A stretch of DNA of 64,000 nt from contig NZ_VUNN01000003.1 in assembly GCF_009695635.1 (NCBI RefSeq), forward strand, positions 124,001-188,000. The letters are read 5' to 3'. The notes below the pieces were generated by a model. That model was not told the origin of the DNA, made no database searches, and saw only the letters and a program-made list of their open reading frames with translations. Below, one piece after another: positions 35,945 through 44,574 of this stretch. The DNA is from Bullifex porci. Its GTDB lineage: Bacteria > Spirochaetota > Spirochaetia > Sphaerochaetales > Sphaerochaetaceae. Numbering within the stretch: position 1 is the stretch's first letter; each line of letters begins with the position of its first letter. A program made the translations under genes and the position numbers.

Positions 35945-36750
35945 TGAAGAAAATTTCATACATCCTCCTAATTCTCATGATGGTTATAGTGCTATTTCCA
36001 TTTCTTTATGCACTCTCAGCTTCATTCTTCTCAGCTAGTGAATTTTTAACCTATCCTGCGAAGCTATTTCCATCCAAGCTTAATTTTTCAAATTTCATTA
36101 AGGTATTAAACCATAAATACTTTACAAGATATATAATTAACTCTCTCTATACAGGATTATTGGGTACATTTCTTCGCTTAGCTATTTCCTTTAGCGCTGC
36201 ATTTGCATTTACTCACTACCGATTTAAATATAGAGAGGCTCTATTTTCCTTTTTAGTATTAACTCTATTTATTCCTTCTGATCTTCTACTAGTTGAAAAC
36301 TATATAACAATTCAACGTCTACATTTATTAGATACATATATTGGAATAATCTCAACAGGGTTATTCGGAGCAAGTCAAATATTTATCCTAAGACAATTTA
36401 TGAAAACTATTCCTCAGGATATTCATGAAAGTGCACTCCTTGATGGCGCTTCAGACTATAAATATATTCTTTTAATATTACTTCCACTATCAAAGGCTAT
36501 GCTAGTTACTCTAGCATTACAAAGCTTTGTAAATATCTTTAATTCATATCTTTGGCCGCTACTAGTAACTAACACACCCAAAATGAGGACGATCCAGGTA
36601 GGAATTACAATGCTAGGATTCTCTGAAAGCTTAAATTATGGCCCAACTATTGCCGCAATTATTTTATTATTTATTCCTTTTGCTTTGCTATTTGTAATCT
36701 TTAAAAAGAGCATTATGAAGGCTTTAGAGAAAGGATATTTATATAGTTAA
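35944..36750 (+). CDS. ABC sugar transporter permease (UgpE/MalG-type)
   Basis: 268 aa, six membrane segments, EAA-like loop ESALLDGASDYKYILLILLP. Partner of the upstream permease. The family imports glycerol-phosphate or oligosaccharides. No ABC ATPase gene lies in this operon, so the pair probably shares an MsmK/UgpC-like ATPase encoded elsewhere. Confidence 0.9.
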   Translation: MKKISYILLILMMVIVLFPFLYALSASFFSASEFLTYPAKLFPSKLNFSNFIKVLNHKYFTRYIINSLYTGLLGTFLRLAISFSAAFAFTHYRFKYREALFSFLVLTLFIPSDLLLVENYITIQRLHLLDTYIGIISTGLFGASQIFILRQFMKTIPQDIHESALLDGASDYKYILLILLPLSKAMLVTLALQSFVNIFNSYLWPLLVTNTPKMRTIQVGITMLGFSESLNYGPTIAAIILLFIPFALLFVIFKKSIMKALEKGYLYS

Positions 36751-36763
36751 TTTGGAGGACGGA

Positions 36764-38095
36764 ATGAAAAAACTACTTGTACTATTGGCAGTTCTTTTCT
36801 GCTTAAGCTTCGCACTATTTGCAGCAGGAGCTAAGGAAGAAAAGGTTACTACTATTACCTTTTGGCACTCAAATAGTGGCATTTTAGGTGAAGCACTAGA
36901 TGAGCTAGTAGAAAAGTTTAATACAACTGTGGGAAAAGAGAAAAACATTGAAGTTGTTTCAATCTACCAGGGTAAGGCTAGTGATGTATTAACTAAGGTA
37001 AAGGCAGTAAGCCAAAGTGATAATGTAAGTGAATACCCTTCTCTAGTTCAACTTGATGCAACAGGTGTTGTAGATATGGCTTCAAATAAGGATCTTTTAT
37101 ATGCAGAGGATCTATTTAAAGCAAATGGTGATGATCTATCCTTCCTACTTGAGCAGGCTAAAGAAAGCATGATGTATAAAAACAAGATGATCGCACTTCC
37201 TTTCAACGCCTCAACAATACTTTATTACTACAATAAAACTCTCTTTGATGAGTGTGGAATATCTCAAATAAAGACTCTTGATGATTTAATAAATGTCGCT
37301 AGCAAGCTTACTAAAAAGGATGAGAGTGGAAAGGTTGTTAGATATGCAATCTCAGCTGTCCCAACCACATATGAAATGTGTGCTTTCATCGGTAGCCAAA
37401 ATGGTGGTAGCTACCTTACTGATATGGAAAATGGTCACCAGGGCTTTGCAACAAAGACAGTTTTCAAGGAGGAAGGTACTCTTAAAAGCTTCTTAGAGAA
37501 ATGGGAGGAGCTTTATAAGACTGGTGGTTTAAAGAACTCAACTAGTGGTGTAACAACAGAGTTTATCTCAGGTCAAACAGCTTCAATGCTTGCCTCAACA
37601 AGTAACCTAACTACAGTATTAAGTGGTATCGATGGTCGCTTTGAGCTTGGAGTTAGCTTCCTACCAATGGTAAATGAAAATGCAACTGGTGGTGTAAATC
37701 TTGGTGGTGGAGCCCTATTTACCTTTAACTCTGATGAAGCTACTCAAAGAGGAGTATATGAATTCATGAGGTTCTTAACTAGTGCAGAAAATCAGCTCTA
37801 CTGGCACATCGAGACAGGATATCTTCCTGTAAATAAGGACACATATACATTAGAAGAATATATAGAGCACTGTAATAAAAACCCACTTTTTAAGGTAGCT
37901 TCAGACCAGCTCTTAGCTTCAAATCCAAAGGTAGTTGGACTTTGGATCCCAAATGGCTATGAGGTTTATTATGCATTCCAATCAAATATCAAGGATATGC
38001 TTGAAAAGGGTATTTCTATTGATGAAACTGTTGATAAAATGACAAATGAAATTGATAGAGGCTTAGATGCTTTCAATAGACAGAATATCAACTAG
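36764..38095 (+). CDS. ABC transporter sugar-binding protein
   Basis: 443-aa extracellular solute-binding protein, family 1. Signal peptide ending LFAAGAKEE; there is no Cys lipobox, so it is probably periplasmic or held another way. Conserved segments are TTITFWHSNSG, KNKMIALPFNASTIL, YYNKTLFDECG and the late VKLWIPNGYE-like stretch. GGAGGA before the ATG at 36764; the in-frame ATG at 36752 overlaps that ribosome site. Ligand probably a glycerol-phosphate diester or sugar, unproven. Confidence 0.9.
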   Translation: MKKLLVLLAVLFCLSFALFAAGAKEEKVTTITFWHSNSGILGEALDELVEKFNTTVGKEKNIEVVSIYQGKASDVLTKVKAVSQSDNVSEYPSLVQLDATGVVDMASNKDLLYAEDLFKANGDDLSFLLEQAKESMMYKNKMIALPFNASTILYYYNKTLFDECGISQIKTLDDLINVASKLTKKDESGKVVRYAISAVPTTYEMCAFIGSQNGGSYLTDMENGHQGFATKTVFKEEGTLKSFLEKWEELYKTGGLKNSTSGVTTEFISGQTASMLASTSNLTTVLSGIDGRFELGVSFLPMVNENATGGVNLGGGALFTFNSDEATQRGVYEFMRFLTSAENQLYWHIETGYLPVNKDTYTLEEYIEHCNKNPLFKVASDQLLASNPKVVGLWIPNGYEVYYAFQSNIKDMLEKGISIDETVDKMTNEIDRGLDAFNRQNIN

Positions 38096-38906
38096 TACAA
38101 ATTTATTATGCTTTAAAAGAGGTGGCAGAAGAGAGATGGTTGAATCCATCCCTCTTATTGCCTCATATGGGTATAAGAATATAGATTTAAATTTCTGTGA
38201 GCTGCTAAATCCTGGAAACAGAATTGATGACAGCTACATTAAAATAGTTGAAGGCTATAAAAAAGAGCTTCAAATCAGCTATAACCAAAGTCATGTTCCA
38301 TACACACAGGACTATCTTGCGCTATCAGAAAAAGAAAGAAATAATCTTGATACCTTAATTAAAAGAGCCTTTGAATACTCATCAGTTTTAGGAGTCGATA
38401 CAATTGTAATCCACCCTATTAGAGGTTTAATTAAAGATAATATAAAGTACTTTGAGAATGTAATAAAAATAGTTCCAAGCAATTGTCGCTTAGCTATTGA
38501 AAATATGGAGCGTCATGATGAGATAGGAAGAGCTGAGGAGCTACTTGAGATAATTGCCCCTTTTGATAAATCTAAGGTTGGTATTTGCCTTGATACAGGA
38601 CACGCTCATATGTATGGCTTAAATATTTCAGATGAGATAAAAAAGCTAAATGATAGTTTAATAGCAACACATATAGCAGATAACCATAAAACCTCAGATG
38701 AGCACTTTATGCCATACTTTGGTTCAATTGATTGGGAAGGTGTTATATCAACTCTAAATGAGATCGATTACAAGGGCTTCTTAACATATGAAATAATGTT
38801 CTTCTTTAAGTATTTACCGCAGGAGCTCCAAGAGGATGTTGGAAAGCTATCCTTAAAGGTATTAGAGCATCTTATTTCTTTGAAGAAAAAGAGCAGTTCC
38901 TTTTAA
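38067..38906 (+). CDS. Sugar phosphate isomerase/epimerase-like TIM barrel
   Basis: 279-aa AP-endonuclease-2/xylose-isomerase-like barrel. Metal-site segments are VIHPIRGL, AIENMERHDE, GICLDTGHAHMYG, THIADNHKTSDEH and the late TYEI. Such enzymes interconvert sugars imported by neighbouring ABC systems. Starts inside the binding-protein gene (29-nt overlap, GAGG site) and its 3' end overlaps the convergent MerR gene by 35 bp. Confidence 0.85.
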   Translation: MLSIDRISTSTNLLCFKRGGRREMVESIPLIASYGYKNIDLNFCELLNPGNRIDDSYIKIVEGYKKELQISYNQSHVPYTQDYLALSEKERNNLDTLIKRAFEYSSVLGVDTIVIHPIRGLIKDNIKYFENVIKIVPSNCRLAIENMERHDEIGRAEELLEIIAPFDKSKVGICLDTGHAHMYGLNISDEIKKLNDSLIATHIADNHKTSDEHFMPYFGSIDWEGVISTLNEIDYKGFLTYEIMFFFKYLPQELQEDVGKLSLKVLEHLISLKKKSSSF

Positions 38907-39324
38907 AGGAGCAATTAGTACAGAGAGAGCCTGGACAATCCTGGAAGGAATCATAGGCACTCTCTAGCTGCTTAATATGCCACTTAAGCTCACCAATGTG
39001 GTCATTTAGTGCCTTTACCTTCTTTTCTGCATCTATAAGCTTTTCTCTATAGCTTGATAGCAATATTTCTCTTCTAAGCTCACCACTTTTATCCTCATCA
39101 GATAAAAGAATAATTCTTTTTATCTCCTCAAGTGAAAAGAATAGATTCTTTAGCTCCATTATTCTTTTAATATATACAAGATCTGCATCGCTATAAATTC
39201 TCTGCCCACCACTAGTTCTTTCATTACTCTTTAGTAAGCCCATTTCATCATAGTAACGAATAGTCCTAATTGTGAGACCTGCAGCCTCAGCTAATTGCCC
39301 TATCTTATATTTATTTTCACTCAT
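38872..39324 (-). CDS. MerR-family regulator with C-terminal Cys cluster
   Basis: 150 aa. Winged-helix N-terminus YKIGQLAEAAGLTIRTIRYY, a dimerisation helix, then a tail DCPGSLCTNCSFKRNC with four cysteines (C-x4-C-x2-C-x5-C). The spacing is like, but not identical to, the SoxR iron-sulfur site (C-x2-C-x-C-x5-C). It may sense metal or redox state. Targets unknown; divergent from radC. Confidence 0.85.
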   Translation of the reverse strand: MSENKYKIGQLAEAAGLTIRTIRYYDEMGLLKSNERTSGGQRIYSDADLVYIKRIMELKNLFFSLEEIKRIILLSDEDKSGELRREILLSSYREKLIDAEKKVKALNDHIGELKWHIKQLESAYDSFQDCPGSLCTNCSFKRNCSFSSKK

Positions 39325-39340
39325 CCTTTAAACCTGACAA

Positions 39341-39370
39341 ACTATATATTATTAATACTCAATATAGCAA
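39341..39370 (-). promoter_or_regulatory. merR-like gene promoter
   Basis: Minus strand TTGCTA (39370-39365), 18-nt spacer, TATAGT (39346-39341). Between merR and radC the 82-bp gap is A/T-rich. Confidence 0.45.
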
Positions 39371-39406
39371 AATATAATTTTTTTAACAAATTTTTGTATT
39401 ATTAGT

Positions 39407-40090
39407 ATGAGATATGAAAAAAATAATACAACGGGGCTCTCAATTATGGAGCTACCACCTCAGGACAGGCCACGGGAGAAGCTAGAAAACAAAGGTGCTT
39501 TAGCACTTTCAGATCTAGAGCTTCTCATGATTTTGTTATCGAGTGGAAATGCAAAAAGGAGAGTAAATGAAATTGCACTCGATTTATTAACTCTACTTGA
39601 CACCAAGGTTGATGCCACTACAGATGATATTGCTAAAATTAGTGGTATTGGCACAGCTAAGGCATCTGTTATTTCAGCTGCACTTGAGCTAGGCAGGAGA
39701 AGATTTGTAAAAAATGGTAATACCATTTCAACTCCAAATGATATCTTCTTAGAGGTAAAGCACTTTGCAACTAGAGAGCAGGAGCAATTTATCGTAATAG
39801 TATTAAATGGTGCCCATGAGGTTATTAATATTTTTACAGCCACAATTGGTCTAGTTAATAGAGCTCTCATCCATCCTCGAGAGGTTTTCTCAGACCCAAT
39901 AGCACGTAGAGCTACTGCTATTATCTTAGCTCACAACCATCCAAGTGGAATCTTAGAGCCAAGTAGAGAGGATATCACAACAACCTCAAGACTAGCAGAG
40001 AGTGGAGAGATTCTAGGTATTAAGGTAATTGACCATCTTATCTTCTCAACAAAGTCCTACTACTCCTTTAGAGAGCATGGTCTAATGTAG
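39407..40090 (+). CDS. radC: RadC-family JAB/MPN protein
   Basis: 227-aa DUF2466/RadC protein. Helix-hairpin-helix segment ISGIGTAKASVISAALELG, then a JAMM metal motif HNHPSG...SRED (H-x-H-x7-S-x2-D). The historical DNA-repair role is doubtful. Start not settled: 39407 has no Shine-Dalgarno, and 39446 (MELPPQDRPREKL) begins where many homologues start. The stop overlaps a pentapeptide-repeat remnant by 9 bp. Confidence 0.87.
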   Translation: MRYEKNNTTGLSIMELPPQDRPREKLENKGALALSDLELLMILLSSGNAKRRVNEIALDLLTLLDTKVDATTDDIAKISGIGTAKASVISAALELGRRRFVKNGNTISTPNDIFLEVKHFATREQEQFIVIVLNGAHEVINIFTATIGLVNRALIHPREVFSDPIARRATAIILAHNHPSGILEPSREDITTTSRLAESGEILGIKVIDHLIFSTKSYYSFREHGLM

Positions 40091-40329
40091 CTTTATACCT
40101 ATTAGCTTAATTACATCCAGAGCTTGTGAAACATCAAGCTCTGCTCCCTTTAGCTCCTTTAAATCAGAGGAAATATAAATTTCAGATAAATCACTTCCAT
40201 CTAGCTTTAATGAAGCAAGCTTAGTATTAACTAGAAATGCTCTTGAAAGCGTAGATGAAATAATACTAGAGCCCTTATGTGTAATATCATTTAAGGAAGT
40301 ATCTGATAAATCACAGCTTTCAATTTTAC
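40082..40329 (-). pseudogene. Pentapeptide-repeat protein, 3' fragment
   Basis: C-terminal part (82 codons plus stop) of a pentapeptide-repeat protein. Repeats such as CDLSD, TSLND, LDGSD lead to an end ELDVSQALDVIKLIGIK typical of YjbI-like proteins. It joins in frame to the 5' fragment at 41670 when the tnpB element is removed; the joint reads ALFNS|CKIESCDLSD. The whole remnant has no start codon. Confidence 0.8.
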
Positions 40330-40402
40330 AAATTAACCGCCGAGAAAGCTCACGCGCCTTGGCCGTGGGATGAAAGGCGGTAATGCGTAATGCTATAAAA
40401 TG

Positions 40403-40411
40403 TGCTATAAT
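40403..40411 (+). promoter_or_regulatory. Extended -10 promoter of tnpB
   Basis: TGCTATAAT, an extended consensus -10, ends 6 nt before ATG 40418; no Shine-Dalgarno. Predicts leaderless tnpB mRNA. Confidence 0.55.
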
Positions 40412-40417
40412 GATGTC

Positions 40418-41551
40418 ATGCGGACACTGACAGTAAAACTGTACAATAGCGATGACTTCGGATACCTTAGTGATATGATAAATATCGCCGGGATCATATA
40501 CAACACGGCACTGACAATCATACAGGACTACTACGATGCGACAGGGAAGCTTTTGGATAAATATGAACTCCAGAAACAGCTCCGTGGTCTTCGCAACGAG
40601 GATGAAAACCACCACTGGCGTTATGTAGGAAGTCAGGCGGTACAGGAGATAACCGACAGGATATACAGGGCGTACCGGCTGTTTTTCACTAACAGGGAGA
40701 AGGGAGTCAAATGTTCGCCACCGCGTCGTCGCAAGGTCAAAAAGTACAAAAGCGTCACCTACAAACAGGCGGGATACAGATTCCTTACTGGCGGACGTAT
40801 CAGCATAAACGGACACATCTACAGATACTGGGACTCCTATGACGGACTCCTGGAACGGATCAAAATCAAGACCGTAACGGTAAAGCGCAACATACTCGGA
40901 GAGTTTTTCGTCTACGTCACCACCGACAGCGCCGTCACCATGCGTGAAACCAGGGACGGACGCGGTGATGTCGGCATGGACTTTGGACTCAAGATGTTTC
41001 TTTCGCTGTCGGACGGCAGTGTGATTAGATCCCCGGAGTTTTTCAGACAGGGAATAAACGAAGTCCGAAAAGCGAACCGCGCCCTGAGCCGTAAGGTGAT
41101 GGGGAGCAACGGATACGAGCGTGCACTGAAGGCACTGTACCGCAGGCACCAGGACATCGCGAACAGACGCAGGGACTGGTTCTGGAAGCTAAGCCACGAA
41201 CTCTGTTCAAGGTACGGCGTCATAGCCATAGAAGACCTTAATATCAAGGTTATGGCGAGGATGTGGGGACGCAAGGTCCACGACTATGCGTTTTCGGAGT
41301 TTGTGGAAATCCTGGAGTGGTGTGCCCGAAAGTACGGGACCAGGGTCATCAGGATTGGACGGTACTACCCGTCGTCCCAAACCTGCTCCGTCTGCGGGCA
41401 TGTGTGGCCGAGCACCAAAGACCTCAGTGTCCGTGAGTGGACCTGCCCAGAATGCGGGGTGTATCACGACAGGGACGTAAATGCCGCGGTGAACATACTC
41501 GCTGAGGCAAAGCGTATCATGAACCGAATGGAACAGGCGAAGGACGCCTAG
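40418..41551 (+). CDS. tnpB: TnpB RNA-guided endonuclease
   Basis: 377-aa TnpB, the compact ancestor of Cas12. RuvC residues appear intact: Asp188 in VGMDFGLK, Glu272 in IAIEDLN, Asp353 in HDRDVNAA. A zinc ribbon CSVCG...CPECG (323-346) lies before the third. Start at 40418 rather than 40400: the family begins MRTLTVKL-like and the -10 box sits 6 nt upstream. Very different base composition from neighbours, a sign of transfer. Potentially active nuclease. Confidence 0.93.
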   Translation: MRTLTVKLYNSDDFGYLSDMINIAGIIYNTALTIIQDYYDATGKLLDKYELQKQLRGLRNEDENHHWRYVGSQAVQEITDRIYRAYRLFFTNREKGVKCSPPRRRKVKKYKSVTYKQAGYRFLTGGRISINGHIYRYWDSYDGLLERIKIKTVTVKRNILGEFFVYVTTDSAVTMRETRDGRGDVGMDFGLKMFLSLSDGSVIRSPEFFRQGINEVRKANRALSRKVMGSNGYERALKALYRRHQDIANRRRDWFWKLSHELCSRYGVIAIEDLNIKVMARMWGRKVHDYAFSEFVEILEWCARKYGTRVIRIGRYYPSSQTCSVCGHVWPSTKDLSVREWTCPECGVYHDRDVNAAVNILAEAKRIMNRMEQAKDA

Positions 41552-41669
41552 ATCATAAGGCGAGGCCGGACGGGTCTCGCGGGCCAGAGACGGTGTAAGA
41601 CGCCCTTTGGGACGCAGCCTTCGTTACCATGGCCAGATTCCCATGGGCTTGCCCGTGGGAGTACGTCAA
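41480..41669 (+). ncRNA. Predicted TnpB guide RNA (omega/reRNA) scaffold
   Basis: By analogy with other TnpB elements, the guide RNA overlaps the 3' end of tnpB and runs to the right end. Visible structure: several GC-rich hairpins after 41552 and the terminal hairpin at 41639-41659. The guide would be the host sequence from 41670 (AGCTATTAAATAAGGC). The 5' boundary is a guess. Confidence 0.5.
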
Positions 41670-41820
41670 AGCTATTAAATAAGGCTTCTGAGAAATTACA
41701 ATTAATAAAGGAGCACGATAAAAAGCTACAGCTGTTAAAGGCTGCAGAGGATAAGTCACAATCTGTGAAGGTAACCTCTGAAAAGCAACAATTTAAAAGG
41801 TATAATACGAAAAAACTTCC
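41670..41820 (-). pseudogene. Pentapeptide-repeat protein, 5' fragment
   Basis: Open frame containing FSEVTFTDCDLSSAAFNS and SCSFINCNFSEALFNS, pentapeptide repeats continued by the 3' fragment at 40329. An in-frame TAG lies at 41823-41821 and no ATG, GTG or TTG follows in this frame, in either fragment. The gene had therefore already lost its 5' half before or besides the insertion. It abuts the his-operon terminator. Confidence 0.75.
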
Positions 41821-41846
41821 CTAGCATAGTTTTCACTAGAGAAGTT
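41814..41846 (-). terminator. his operon terminator
   Basis: Minus-strand stem AACTTCTCTAG / CTAGGGAAGTT with an 11-nt loop, followed by TTTTTCG. Confidence 0.85.
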
Positions 41847-41875
41847 TTCATCTACATAATCCCTAAGCGCTGTGA

Positions 41876-42484
41876 TCATCTACAATGACGACCCTTAAGG
41901 ACCTCTACGACCTCACTTAAGGATGTATCCTTTTGAGCTAATAGAACTAAGAAATGATAAATAAGGTCTGCAGCCTCTCCTAAGAAGAGCTCCTTATTGT
42001 TATCCTTACTCTCAATTATTAATTCTACAGCTTCCTCTCCAACCTTCTGTGCAATCTTATTTAATCCACGAGAGAATAGATGGTTAGTATATGAACCCTC
42101 CTGAGGATTATTGCGTCTATCATTAATTACATCTTCAAGATAGTATAAGAACTCGCTAGAAGTCATCTCACTTGGTTCATTTTCTTCATTAAAGCAGGTA
42201 TCAGCACCAGTATGACATACAGGGCCTGTTGGAATAGCCTTAACTAGTAAGGTATCCCCATCGCAATCGGCAAGAATCTCTCTAACCTGTAGGAAATTTC
42301 CTGAGGTTTCACCTTTAGTCCAGATCCTCTTTCTAGATCTTGACCAGAAGGTCACAAGACCTCTGTCGAGTGTGAGCTGATAAGCTTCAGCGTTCATATA
42401 ACCAAGCATTAAAACACGATGTGTTACAGCGTCCTGTACAATTGCAGGAACTAATCCATCACCCTTTTCAAAATCAATAACCAT
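41876..42484 (-). CDS. hisIE: Bifunctional phosphoribosyl-AMP cyclohydrolase / -ATP pyrophosphatase
   Basis: Steps 2 and 3 of histidine synthesis. 202 aa: HisI domain (~1-110) with [18 protein letters not shown] and the metal segment CDGDTLL...[12 protein letters not shown]; HisE domain (~115-202) with [20 protein letters not shown]. Start at 42484 (MVIDFEK) gives family length; the in-frame start at 42523 would overlap hisF. Last gene of the his operon. Confidence 0.94.
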   Translation of the reverse strand: MVIDFEKGDGLVPAIVQDAVTHRVLMLGYMNAEAYQLTLDRGLVTFWSRSRKRIWTKGETSGNFLQVREILADCDGDTLLVKAIPTGPVCHTGADTCFNEENEPSEMTSSEFLYYLEDVINDRRNNPQEGSYTNHLFSRGLNKIAQKVGEEAVELIIESKDNNKELFLGEAADLIYHFLVLLAQKDTSLSEVVEVLKGRHCR

Positions 42485-42506
42485 AATATTTACCAATCCG
42501 TTAATG

Positions 42507-43271
42507 CTATAACCTAACAGCAATTCCTTGTTTTTGTAAATACCTTTTTAGCTCAATAATGTCTATTTCGTGGTAATGAAATACCGAAGCAGCTAAGGCA
42601 GCATCTGCAAATCCAAATGTAAAAACATCACTAAAATGCTCCATAGTACCAGCTCCACCCGATGCTATTACAGGAATAGAAAGATTTGTACTTACTTTTT
42701 TTGTAATATCACAGGAAAAGCCCGCCTTAGTTCCATCTGCATTCATACTAGTTAATAGTATTTCACCAGCTCCACGCTCCTGACACTCTTTGCACCAAGA
42801 AAGAGCATCTATACCAGTTGGAGTTCTTCCTCCATCGATATAAACCTCATAGGAGGATGGAAAGCTCTCATTACGTCTTACATCTACCGCAGTAACGACA
42901 CATTGAGAGCCAAAGCGCTCTGCAAAGGTCGATATTATATCTGGCTTTCTTACTGCCATAGAGTTAATAGAAATTTTATCAGCCCCAGAGGATAATAGCT
43001 TATAAGCATCTGCTTCACTCTTTATTCCACCTCCAACTGTGAATGGAATATTAATACTTTCAGCTATTCTTTCAACTAGCTGTGATAGCGTCTCTCTATT
43101 TTCTACAGTAGCTGTAATATCCAAAAAAACTAGCTCATCTGCACCCGATTGACTATATCTTACAGCATTCTCTACAGGATCTCCTGCATCGGCAAGTGAT
43201 AAAAAGTTTATTCCCTTAACAGTTCTTCCATTCTTAATATCTAAGCAAGGTATTATTCTTTTTGCTAGCAT
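42507..43271 (-). CDS. hisF: Imidazole glycerol phosphate synthase, cyclase subunit
   Basis: (beta/alpha)8 barrel forming IGP and AICAR with His[37 protein letters not shown], and the [11 protein letters not shown] phosphate site. Catalytic Asp in CLDI and VTAVDVRR are present. 254 aa. GGGAGGT ribosome site; overlaps hisA by 7 nt. Confidence 0.96.
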   Translation of the reverse strand: MLAKRIIPCLDIKNGRTVKGINFLSLADAGDPVENAVRYSQSGADELVFLDITATVENRETLSQLVERIAESINIPFTVGGGIKSEADAYKLLSSGADKISINSMAVRKPDIISTFAERFGSQCVVTAVDVRRNESFPSSYEVYIDGGRTPTGIDALSWCKECQERGAGEILLTSMNADGTKAGFSCDITKKVSTNLSIPVIASGGAGTMEHFSDVFTFGFADAALAASVFHYHEIDIIELKRYLQKQGIAVRL

Positions 43272-43981
43272 TCTACCTCCCTAAGCTCCTCTAGAGTTAG
43301 ATATCCCTCATAATAAGCTTTACCAACAATTGCTCCTGAGAGCTTCATATTTTTCAAGCGCAATAAATCCTCAAGAGAGGAAATTCCACCTGAAGCAATT
43401 ACATTTATATCAGGAATACTCTTTGAAATATCCTCATATAGCTCAAAGGAAGGTCCTTTAAGCATTCCATCCTTTGATATATCTGTACTTATACAGTAGC
43501 TAAAGCCCCTATTCTTCCACTCCTGAATAAAGGTAATAACATCTATATCACTTGTTTCAAGCCAACCAAAGGTTGCTATCATACGATTTTTGCAATCGGC
43601 ACCTAATATAAGCTTATCGTTATATTTTTCAAGCCACGCTAAAACTAAGGAAGGATTTTTAACGGCAATTGAGCCACAGGTAACAAAGCTAGCTCCTGCT
43701 GCTAAAGCACTCTCTAATGCTGAAGTACTCTTAACACCACCTCCAAAATCAACGATTAGGGAGGTATTTGAGCAAATATTTTCAAGAGTTTTTAAGTTTT
43801 TTATCTCACCACTCTTCGCACCCTCTAAATCAACAACATGAAGTCTTGTAAAGCCATAGTCCTCAAAGCGCTTTGCAGCCTCCAAAGGATTTTTGAAGTA
43901 GCTCTTCTTTGCTTCGTAATCACCCTTAGTAAGACGTACACACTCACCGTTGATAATATCTATTGCAGGGATTATTTTCAT
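43265..43981 (-). CDS. hisA: ProFAR isomerase
   Basis: Amadori isomerase, barrel homologous to His[49 protein letters not shown] and [12 protein letters not shown]. 238 aa. Start overlaps the hisH stop (ATGA). Confidence 0.95.
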   Translation of the reverse strand: MKIIPAIDIINGECVRLTKGDYEAKKSYFKNPLEAAKRFEDYGFTRLHVVDLEGAKSGEIKNLKTLENICSNTSLIVDFGGGVKSTSALESALAAGASFVTCGSIAVKNPSLVLAWLEKYNDKLILGADCKNRMIATFGWLETSDIDVITFIQEWKNRGFSYCISTDISKDGMLKGPSFELYEDISKSIPDINVIASGGISSLEDLLRLKNMKLSGAIVGKAYYEGYLTLEELREVEC

Positions 43982-44574
43982 AGTGATACCTCTAAGAAAT
44001 TCTTTAAGAGCTTTTCTCCAACCTCTCCACTCTTTTCCGGGTGGAATTGAAAGCCATAAAAATTATCCTTTCTAAGACCAGCTGAAAATGTAACATTATC
44101 ATAAAAGCACGTAGCAATAGTATTTTCTGAGTACTCAACGTAGTAGGAATGAACGAAATAGAAGTACTCTTTTTCTCTTAAATTCTTAAATATTGGATCT
44201 GATGAAAATGTAACCTCATTCCAACCAACATGAGGTATTTTTACTCCTACATTTTTATCAAAGAGTCTAACCTTATTAGCAGTAATATTTAATAGGTCAA
44301 CATTTCCCTCCTCTGAAAAGGAGTTCATCAGCTGCATACCTAAGCATATTCCTAAAAAGGGTCTTTGGTACTCCTTAATTGTCTCAATTAGCTCTCTCTT
44401 TTTAAGCTCATCCATAGCCCAAGAGGCAGCTCCTACTCCAGGGAATATCATTCTATCTGAGCTTTTAATTACATCTATATCAGAGGTAAGCTCGGCCTTC
44501 ACACCAAGCCTAGAAAGAGCATTCATAACAGAGCGAGTATTTCCAGCATTGTAATCTATAACTGCAACCATCAT
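43978..44574 (-). CDS. hisH: Imidazole glycerol phosphate synthase, glutaminase subunit
   Basis: Class I glutaminase supplying ammonia to HisF. IDYNAGNTRSV, oxyanion strand region FPGVGAASWAM, catalytic Cys in FLGICLGMQLM, and His/Glu in GFQFHPEKSG. 198 aa. ATGATG start: the second ATG (44571) is better spaced from AAGGAG. Confidence 0.95.
   Translation of the reverse strand: MMVAVIDYNAGNTRSVMNALSRLGVKAELTSDIDVIKSSDRMIFPGVGAASWAMDELKKRELIETIKEYQRPFLGICLGMQLMNSFSEEGNVDLLNITANKVRLFDKNVGVKIPHVGWNEVTFSSDPIFKNLREKEYFYFVHSYYVEYSENTIATCFYDNVTFSAGLRKDNFYGFQFHPEKSGEVGEKLLKNFLEVSL

Larger units (their letters stand above)
40330..41669 (+). mobile_element. tnpB-only IS200/IS605-family (IS1341-like) element
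   Basis: 1340-bp GC-rich insert in AT-rich surroundings. The left boundary follows TTAC (40326-40329) and the right end is TCAA (41666-41669), the cleavage sequences I associate with ISHp608-type elements. No target duplication. The left end holds a CCGCC...GGCGG hairpin (40337-40374); the right end holds CCCATGGGC-TT-GCCCGTGGG. Boundaries are verified by exact in-frame restoration of the host gene. No tnpA, so it can move only in trans. Confidence 0.88.

Noticed and set aside
39394-39406. Leaderless promoter for radC
   Set aside because: TATTAT ends only 4 nt before ATG and has no -35 partner; the start of radC is itself uncertain.
40082-41149. 355-codon minus-strand open frame
   Set aside because: Its first two thirds are antisense to tnpB; only the last 82 codons are real, as the pentapeptide fragment.
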